A stretch of 64,000 nt of DNA from Gimibacter soli (GTDB lineage: Bacteria > Pseudomonadota > Alphaproteobacteria > Sphingomonadales > Kordiimonadaceae), in contig NZ_CP116805.1 in the NCBI RefSeq assembly GCF_028463845.1, positions 62,001 to 126,000 of the forward strand. The letters run 5' to 3'. The notes below the pieces were generated by a model. The model worked only from the letters and a program-made list of their open reading frames with translations, searched no databases and was not told the origin of the DNA. The position numbers and the translations under genes were made by a program. Shown here piece by piece: positions 62,510 to 64,000 of the stretch (position 1 is the first letter of the stretch; each line of letters begins with the position of its first letter).

Positions 62510-63025
62510 TTAACAGGGAATGAGGTCCCGGCGCATACAAAGCGCATCCACCTTATGATTATCTAAGGTGGTATAATAATCCTTCCGCGCCCCGATATCG
62601 GCAAAACCAAGTCCGCGATAAAGCCGGATTGCCGGCTCATTGTCTTTGCGCACCTCAAGGAAAACTGTGCGAACACCGCACCCGGCGAGGCTTTTAAGAC
62701 GTATTTCGAGCGCGCGGCGGCCGATCCCTTGCCCGGCCAGTGCCGGGATTACCCCGATGGTCACGATTTCGGCTTCATCGAGGATACGGCGGGTCATGGT
62801 AAATCCGGCCGGCTTGCCCTCAAGGATGATCGTGTGCGCTTCCATTCCCGGCGAGGCCAGAAGCGCGGTCATTGCAGCAGCATCCCAGCCCGCCTCGCGC
62901 TGCGGGGCATAGGCAGCCACATGCAGGGCAGACAGAAGCTCGGCAGCGGCATCAACGCCGGCCATGACGGGTTCGAGAACGGGCAAGGCCCAACCGGCCT
63001 TCGAAGGTTTCTGGGTGCGGGTCAT
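62510..63025 (-). CDS. rimI: RimI-type ribosomal protein alanine N-acetyltransferase
   Basis: 171 residues. GNAT fold with the acetyl-CoA loop IVTIGVIPALAGQGIGRRALEIRL and the segment VFLEVRKDNEPAIRLYRGLGFADIGARKDYY. RimI acetylates the N-terminal alanine of ribosomal protein S18. It overlaps tsaB by four bases, the conserved tsaB-rimI arrangement. Confidence 0.95.
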   Translation of the reverse strand: MTRTQKPSKAGWALPVLEPVMAGVDAAAELLSALHVAAYAPQREAGWDAAAMTALLASPGMEAHTIILEGKPAGFTMTRRILDEAEIVTIGVIPALAGQGIGRRALEIRLKSLAGCGVRTVFLEVRKDNEPAIRLYRGLGFADIGARKDYYTTLDNHKVDALCMRRDLIPC

Positions 63026-63681
63026 ACAGCTACTGGAAACAGGGGTGTTGCCTTCTTGGCGTCGGGCGGGCGGAAATAGGCGGGCTCCGGCGGGAATGCC
63101 GCCGGGTCGAGCCGTTCGGCAACGCGCGCAAGCCAGACGGGATCGATGCCGTCAAACGCGGCATCGGCACTACCTGCAGGCGTGGCACCGCTGCCGGCCA
63201 CATGGCCCGGGCGCGCTGCAATTTTTTCGCGGATGATATCCATATCGAAGCAGCCGGCGTCGCTGACCGGGACCGGCAAGCCATCAGAATCAAATCCTTC
63301 GAAAGCCTGATGGAAGGCCTGCCCGCCGCGACCGTCAACCACGGCATGCACGGTGCCGCCCGTGCGTTCAAGCACCGGTCCCGCCACCAGCGACAGCCCC
63401 GTAATGCCGATCACCGGCTTTGAAAGCGCGAGACCCAGCCCGCGCGCCACGCTGAGGCCGATCCGGAGGCCGGTGAAGGTGCCGGGGCCAGTGACGACGG
63501 CCAGTCGCGTGACATCGCCAAGGCTGCAGCCGGCTTCCGCCATCAGTTCCTCGATCATCGGCATCAGGCGCTCGGCATGCCCGCGCCCGAGCTTCTCGCG
63601 CATCGAACCGAGGGCCGCGCCATTCGCGACAAGCGTGGCGCTGCACCAGGCTTCGGATGTATCGATGGCAAGAACAGACAT
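63022..63681 (-). CDS. tsaB: TsaB, t6A biosynthesis scaffold
   Basis: 219 residues from the ATG at 63681 (MSVLAIDTSEAW), the canonical N-terminus; a GTG at 63717 is also in frame. Actin-like fold with VVTGPGTFTGLRIGLSVARGLG. TsaB dimerises with TsaD and partners TsaE in making t6A. The matching tsaE lies at the far left of this window. Confidence 0.96.
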   Translation of the reverse strand: MSVLAIDTSEAWCSATLVANGAALGSMREKLGRGHAERLMPMIEELMAEAGCSLGDVTRLAVVTGPGTFTGLRIGLSVARGLGLALSKPVIGITGLSLVAGPVLERTGGTVHAVVDGRGGQAFHQAFEGFDSDGLPVPVSDAGCFDMDIIREKIAARPGHVAGSGATPAGSADAAFDGIDPVWLARVAERLDPAAFPPEPAYFRPPDAKKATPLFPVAV

Positions 63682-63807
63682 GGGCGCCGGGGGCTCCGAG
63701 TTGGGGATTGCGCCCACATATAGGCCGCCTGCTGCCGTCTTGCCAGCCCCGTATCAGGCGATATGATGGCGCCACACCAAACGGGGACGGACAGGAAAGG
63801 ACGGCTC

Positions 63808-64000
63808 ATGGCCCTTCGGCAACGGTTTCTGCGGCTTCTGGCACCCCTCGGCGTGCTGGTAGCGGGCCTTGGAATTTTTCCAGTATCGGCAGACCAGTCG
63901 GCTGTGATCCTGATCTATCACCGTTTCGGCGAGGATAGCGTGCCCGCCACCAACGTGACCGAAGAACAGTTCCGGTCCCACGTTAACGAGCTGAAAGCCG
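63808..64000 (+). CDS. Polysaccharide deacetylase family protein (N-terminal fragment)
   Basis: 64 codons from the ATG at 63808, preceded by AGGAAAGGACGGCTC; the gene continues beyond the right edge. A signal peptide (MALRQRFLRLLAPLGVLVAG) is followed by QSAVILIYHRFGEDSVPATNVTEEQF, the opening pattern of NodB-type polysaccharide deacetylases. The metal-binding motifs are outside the window. It is divergent from tsaB. Confidence 0.7.
   Translation, partial: MALRQRFLRLLAPLGVLVAGLGIFPVSADQSAVILIYHRFGEDSVPATNVTEEQFRSHVNELKA

Noticed and set aside
1-64000. CRISPR arrays, prophage, insertion sequences, rRNA or tRNA genes
   Set aside because: No repeat-spacer pattern, transposase, integrase, tRNA-like cloverleaf or rRNA segment was recognised by eye; a covariance search could still find a missed small RNA.

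Overview
The window is a 64-kb piece of a GC-rich alphaproteobacterial chromosome, almost fully coding, with no phage, transposon or CRISPR content. The lineage is supported by ChvG/ChvI next to a short HprK, RapZ, an EIIA-Man-type protein and HPr with pckA divergent; by a MucR-family regulator beside Fur; by a tyrosine-bearing DivL-type histidine-kinase homologue; and by the order tsaB-rimI-mucR-fur-plsC-miaB-phoH-ybeY-corC-lnt-XRE-trmB. A marine or aquatic order such as Kordiimonadales is a guess only. No rRNA or tRNA gene was recognised.

Left part (1-12.7 kb, mostly minus strand): tsaE (cut by the edge), divL, metK and ahcY form a co-directional cluster joining the SAM cycle to a cell-cycle signalling protein. 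A PEP-CTERM exported protein follows. Next comes the regulatory operon chvI-chvG-hprK-rapZ-EIIA-HPr, with gluconeogenic pckA divergent from it.

Middle part (12.7-34 kb) is accessory and mixed. It holds a TerB-like protein, a Tag-type DNA glycosylase, a J-domain protein, an Lrp regulator divergent from two EamA exporters, a flavin-nucleotide-type protein divergent from a MocR regulator, and a carbonic-anhydrase-like protein that has lost two zinc ligands, paired with a SPOR-domain protein. It also holds an NSS transporter, SufE, and a complete psp envelope-stress module (pspF, a sigma-54 promoter, a 52-residue lead gene, pspA, pspB, pspC). The last block is a set of secreted hydrolases (amidohydrolase, DUF885, S9 peptidase), two of which share a duplicated leader sequence.

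Right part (34-64 kb): lepA, a 2-hydroxyacid dehydrogenase, a MarR-GNAT fusion with a tandem GNAT paralogue, and a monohaem DUF3365 protein come first. Then a nitronate-monooxygenase-like protein precedes the translation/RNA supercluster rimP-nusA-ylxR-infB-rbfA-truB-rpsO-pnp (read right to left). The conserved trmB-to-tsaB cluster follows. metK, often found between the XRE regulator and trmB, is instead beside ahcY. The window ends inside a polysaccharide deacetylase gene.

The most unusual items are the DivL-type pseudokinase with degenerate N, G1 and G2 boxes, the carbonic anhydrase homologue without its metal site, the repeated leader before two hydrolase genes, and the MarR-GNAT fusion whose promoter is buried in a palindromic operator. 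I found no convincing large, previously undescribed system; most of the window is ordinary chromosomal housekeeping.
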